NCBI GenBank assembly: GCA_030672805.1
Contig: DAOVFR010000108.1
Location: forward strand, 1 to 7,940
From: Candidatus Krumholzibacteriota bacterium
Lineage (GTDB): Bacteria; Krumholzibacteriota; Krumholzibacteriia; Krumholzibacteriales; Krumholzibacteriaceae
Direction: 5' to 3'
DNA length: 7,940 nt
Shown here: in pieces, positions 5,509-7,940 of the stretch
Layout of the letters: the number at the start of each line of letters is the position of its first letter
How positions within the stretch are numbered: position 1 is the stretch's first letter
The notes under the pieces: model-generated
Told to the model about the DNA's origin: nothing
The model's database searches: none
The model's input: only the letters and a program-made list of their open reading frames with translations
Made by a program: the position numbers and the translations under genes

Positions 5509-6459
5509 ATGCAAGCAATCCATTTCAACGGAAACGAGCTGCATGCCGTCTCGAGGAGACGTCCGCGGCCCAGGCGTGGAGAGGCGGTCGTGCGGGTCAA
5601 CCTCGCCGGGATCTGCTCCACGGACCTCGAGATCGCAAAGGGATACATGGAGTTCACCGGGATTCCGGGCCATGAGTTCATCGGAACGGTTGTCTCGTCC
5701 CCCGTCGAACGATTGGTGGGCAGCCGCGTTGTCGGCGAGATCAACGTCCCGTGCGGCACGTGCTCCCTGTGCAGGCGGGGACTTGAAAAGCACTGCGCGA
5801 GTCGAAGTGTCCTCGGAATCAGCGGCAGGGACGGCGCCTTCGCGGAATACCTGACACTGCCCGCGGCCAACCTGCACGAGGTTCCTCCGGAAGTAAGCGA
5901 CGAGGAGGCCGTCTTCACCGAGCCGCTCGCGGCGGCGTGCGAGATACCGGAACGTGCCGGCATCGACAGCGGCAGCACGGTCGCGGTGCTGGGCGACGGA
6001 AGGCTCGCGGCGCAGGTCCTCGCCATGAAGGCACGGAACGTCACCGTATTCGGGATCAGCGCTGCGAAGCTCGCCGTGATACGAAAATTCGGTGTCTGCT
6101 CGCGGGACGCATCCGAAACCGCCCGGTTTGTAAAGAGATTCGACGTGGTTGTCGAGTGCACGGGCAGCCCCGAAGGGCTTCCGGCGGCCGTTGAGCTTGT
6201 AACACCCCGTGGTACGATCGTTCTCAAATCCACGTGCGCGGGAAAGCTCGCGTGGAATACGGCGGGTATCGTGATCGACGAGGTAACAATAGTCGGCTCG
6301 CGCTGCGGCCCATTCGATGCGGCTCTCCGTCTACTCGAGAGAAAAGAGGTGAAGGTAAGAAAGCTGCTTACGGCCGTTTACACTTTCGAGAAATGGCGGG
6401 AAGCATTCAAACACGCACGCCGCCGGGAGAGTTTCAAGGTCTGTATCCGGATGTCCTGA
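5509..6459 (+). CDS. Zinc-dependent medium-chain dehydrogenase (alcohol/polyol dehydrogenase-like)
   Basis: A 316-residue cytosolic MDR-superfamily oxidoreductase, somewhat short for the family (usually about 340-350). It has a GroES-like N-terminal domain and a Rossmann C-terminal domain. Expected catalytic zinc ligands are C36 (GICSTDLE), H55-E56 (GHEFIG) and possibly E138 (TEPLAAA). The structural zinc lobe is complete: C82, C85, C88 and C96 in PCGTCSLCRRGLEKHC. The nucleotide loop is VLGDGRLAA (160-168), where the third glycine of GxGxxG is replaced by Ala167. The function is probably NAD(P)-dependent oxidation of an alcohol or polyol; the substrate cannot be told. An in-frame ATG at 5446 would add 21 basic residues unlike any MDR N-terminus and coincides with the predicted transcription start. 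MQAIHFNG at 5509 is the usual family beginning, although its Shine-Dalgarno is poor. Confidence 0.88.
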   Translation: MQAIHFNGNELHAVSRRRPRPRRGEAVVRVNLAGICSTDLEIAKGYMEFTGIPGHEFIGTVVSSPVERLVGSRVVGEINVPCGTCSLCRRGLEKHCASRSVLGISGRDGAFAEYLTLPAANLHEVPPEVSDEEAVFTEPLAAACEIPERAGIDSGSTVAVLGDGRLAAQVLAMKARNVTVFGISAAKLAVIRKFGVCSRDASETARFVKRFDVVVECTGSPEGLPAAVELVTPRGTIVLKSTCAGKLAWNTAGIVIDEVTIVGSRCGPFDAALRLLERKEVKVRKLLTAVYTFEKWREAFKHARRRESFKVCIRMS

Positions 6460-6573
6460 GGCAGCGGAACGCCGGTCTCTTTCTCTCTTATACTGAAACT
6501 TTCACCGACGTTCATACGTTCAACAGGAAGCAGCGGGCGTGACCGGAACATTCCGGCAGGACGGAAAAAGCAC

Positions 6574-6602
6574 TTTCAATCGGGCCTTGCGCCTTATATA
6601 AC
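6574..6602 (+). promoter_or_regulatory. Possible promoter abutting the rhomboid start codon
   Basis: TTTCAA (6574-6579) and TATAAC (6597-6602) are 17 bases apart. Transcription would start at or beside the ATG at 6609, and no Shine-Dalgarno lies before that ATG, so a leaderless mRNA is possible. The 149-base gap also holds the inverted repeat CCGGAA-CA-TTCCGG (6543-6556), of unknown role; no clear terminator for the dehydrogenase gene is visible. Confidence 0.35.
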
Positions 6603-6608
6603 AGAAAC

Positions 6609-7352
6609 ATGTTTCTGCCGTTGAAAGACATCAACCCGACCGAACGGACTCCGGTGATCACGATATCACTCATCGCGATCAACGTACTTGTATATATCTA
6701 CCAGATGTCCCTCGGTTATGGATTCAACTCGCTCGTCGCATCCCTCGGTTCGACCCCGTACGAGATCACCAGGATGACCGACCTCGTCGGCCGGTACGGC
6801 CCCTACCTCGTGCACTATCCCGGACCGAAACCGGTCTTCCTGACCCTTTTCACCTCCATGTTCCTTCACGGGAGCTTCCTGCACCTCGGCGGGAATATGC
6901 TCTACCTCTGGATCTTCGGCAACAACATCGAGGACATACTGGGACCTACCAAGTTTATAATCTTCTATTTCCTCTGCGGGCTCATCGCCCACGCCCTGCA
7001 TATAGCATCCGATCCATCCTCGATCGTTCCAACCGTCGGTGCGAGCGGCGCAATCGCCGGCGTCCTCGGGGCCTACCTGATCGCCTACCCTCGAGCGAGG
7101 GTGCTCACGTTGATGTTTCTCTTCTACTTCATCCGTCTCACCGTTGTGCCCGCGTCGCTGATCATTATTTTCTGGTTCGTCATACAGCTCATAAGCGGCT
7201 TCGCCTCGTGCGGCGGCCTGCAGGACGGCGGAGTGGCATGGTTCGCGCACATCGGCGGCTTCATCGGCGGGATCATCCTCATCTATGCGATGGCGGGCAG
7301 GACAATCAACCGGCTGCGGCATGGCGGGGGTAATTACTACGGTTCCCGGTGA
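6609..7352 (+). CDS. Rhomboid-family intramembrane serine protease
   Basis: A 247-residue integral membrane protein of about six helices that should cleave transmembrane substrates within the bilayer. The start MFLPLKDINPTERTPVITISLIAINVLVY is the classic N-terminus of this bacterial rhomboid type and fixes the ATG. A loop of about 40 residues follows helix 1. The L1/TM2 motif with conserved His and Asn is HGSFLHLGGNMLYLWIFGNNIED (H87, H92, N96). The nucleophile is Ser146 in GASGAIAG, and its partner is His214 in WFAHIGGFIGG, so the catalytic dyad is intact. The C-terminal tail is short, glycine-rich and basic. Its stop lies 49 bases before the SPL-like gene, so the two probably share a transcript. 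Substrates are unknown. Confidence 0.93.
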   Translation: MFLPLKDINPTERTPVITISLIAINVLVYIYQMSLGYGFNSLVASLGSTPYEITRMTDLVGRYGPYLVHYPGPKPVFLTLFTSMFLHGSFLHLGGNMLYLWIFGNNIEDILGPTKFIIFYFLCGLIAHALHIASDPSSIVPTVGASGAIAGVLGAYLIAYPRARVLTLMFLFYFIRLTVVPASLIIIFWFVIQLISGFASCGGLQDGGVAWFAHIGGFIGGIILIYAMAGRTINRLRHGGGNYYGSR

Positions 7353-7401
7353 AAGGCCCGCGGCCGGCCGGCGATGGATTCCGGATACACCGGGAAGAAC
7401 G

Positions 7402-7940
7402 ATGAATGCAACTATCAAGAAACTGGTAATTGAAACTCAAGCCGCGGACGATCCTCTCACGAGGCGGCTGCAGTCGGAATATCCCCATGCCGCGGTCGAG
7501 ATGGTCGATGACCCGGTTCGTTTCCTTTCACGCAGTCCCGCCGGGAAAGACACCATCGTCCTGATGCGCCACGGGGGATCGTTCGTAAAGGATTTTCACC
7601 TGCCTCCCTGTTCACCTCCGTGCGGGGAAAGGTATATCATCACGATGCTGAACTGCCCGTACTCGTGTACGTACTGTTACCTGCAGTCCTACCTCGACCA
7701 CCGCTGGATCGTTCTGTTCTCCAACACGAACGACATCAGCAATGAGGTCCGTAATGCCCTGGAACGCGATCCCTCGGGAAGGCTCACCACGGGCGAGCTC
7801 GGTGACAGCCTGGCGCTCGATCACCTTACCGGCGCCACCGCCTCACTCCTGCCCCTCTTCGAGGGCAGGGATGCGTACCTCGAGGTCAGAACAAAAAGCG
7901 CGCAGGTGAACCATCTCATCGGCGCCGTGTCACAGGGCTT
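7402..7940 (+). CDS. SPL-like radical SAM protein (spore photoproduct lyase family), 5' part
   Basis: The first 179 residues of a gene that leaves the window at the right edge. The radical SAM cluster motif CxxxCxxC is C85-C89-C92 in LNCPYSCTYCYLQSYLDH. The following TTGELGDSLALDHLT (129-143) is the second family hallmark, and VRTKSAQVNHLI (162-173) continues the barrel. It should bind a 4Fe-4S cluster and cleave S-adenosylmethionine. Bona fide SplB repairs the thymine spore photoproduct using a hydrogen-donor cysteine (Cys141 in B. subtilis), about 43 residues after the last cluster cysteine. No cysteine follows C92 in the visible part, so a different reaction is likely. Two extra cysteines, C70 and C74 (PPCSPPCGE), precede the cluster. 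The ATG at 7402 has GGGAAG upstream at 7391-7396. An ATG at 7406 is in another frame. Confidence 0.88.
   Translation, partial: MNATIKKLVIETQAADDPLTRRLQSEYPHAAVEMVDDPVRFLSRSPAGKDTIVLMRHGGSFVKDFHLPPCSPPCGERYIITMLNCPYSCTYCYLQSYLDHRWIVLFSNTNDISNEVRNALERDPSGRLTTGELGDSLALDHLTGATASLLPLFEGRDAYLEVRTKSAQVNHLIGAVSQG

Overview
This is an ordinary-looking chromosomal stretch from a GC-rich bacterium. Its broad traits are a quinone-type prenyltransferase, an acyl-CoA dehydrogenase, Shine-Dalgarno sites of the GGAGG type, and E. coli-like -35/-10 promoters. Nothing here fixes the phylum. The mix would suit a Gram-negative lineage or an uncultivated one, but that is inference. There are no rRNAs, tRNAs, insertion sequences, phage genes or CRISPR arrays.

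Layout. At the left edge an unidentified gene ends, followed by a polysaccharide flippase of the MATE-like/MVF superfamily (260-1882). A consensus-quality promoter (1957-1986) drives an acyl-CoA dehydrogenase (2037-3194). Next comes the most unusual part, an AT-rich non-coding stretch from 3195. It holds three related 18-bp palindromes, a promoter overlapping the second of them, a leader of about 225 nt, a 27-codon membrane-peptide gene (3524-3607) and a strong intrinsic terminator (about 3634-3670). Directly after the terminator a new promoter (3671-3699) leads to a UbiA/MenA-type prenyltransferase (3749-4657). A LOG-family phosphoribohydrolase on the minus strand (4703-5368) converges on it, with a palindromic element between the two stop codons. 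Divergent from LOG is a zinc-dependent medium-chain dehydrogenase (5509-6459). The window ends with a rhomboid intramembrane protease (6609-7352) and a radical SAM gene of the spore photoproduct lyase type (7402 to the window edge), probably co-transcribed.

How they fit together. The genes look like separate, independently transcribed functions (envelope polysaccharide, fatty-acid oxidation, quinone synthesis, nucleotide salvage, membrane proteolysis), not one pathway. The best candidate for something undescribed is the self-contained unit at 3230-3670: phased operators, a promoter, a long leader, a tiny hydrophobic peptide ending in a tandem GKSVW repeat, and a terminator. The two copies of that repeat differ only at synonymous third positions, which argues that the peptide is translated and under selection. 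A second point of interest is that the visible part of the SPL-like protein has no cysteine where B. subtilis SplB has its hydrogen-donor cysteine.
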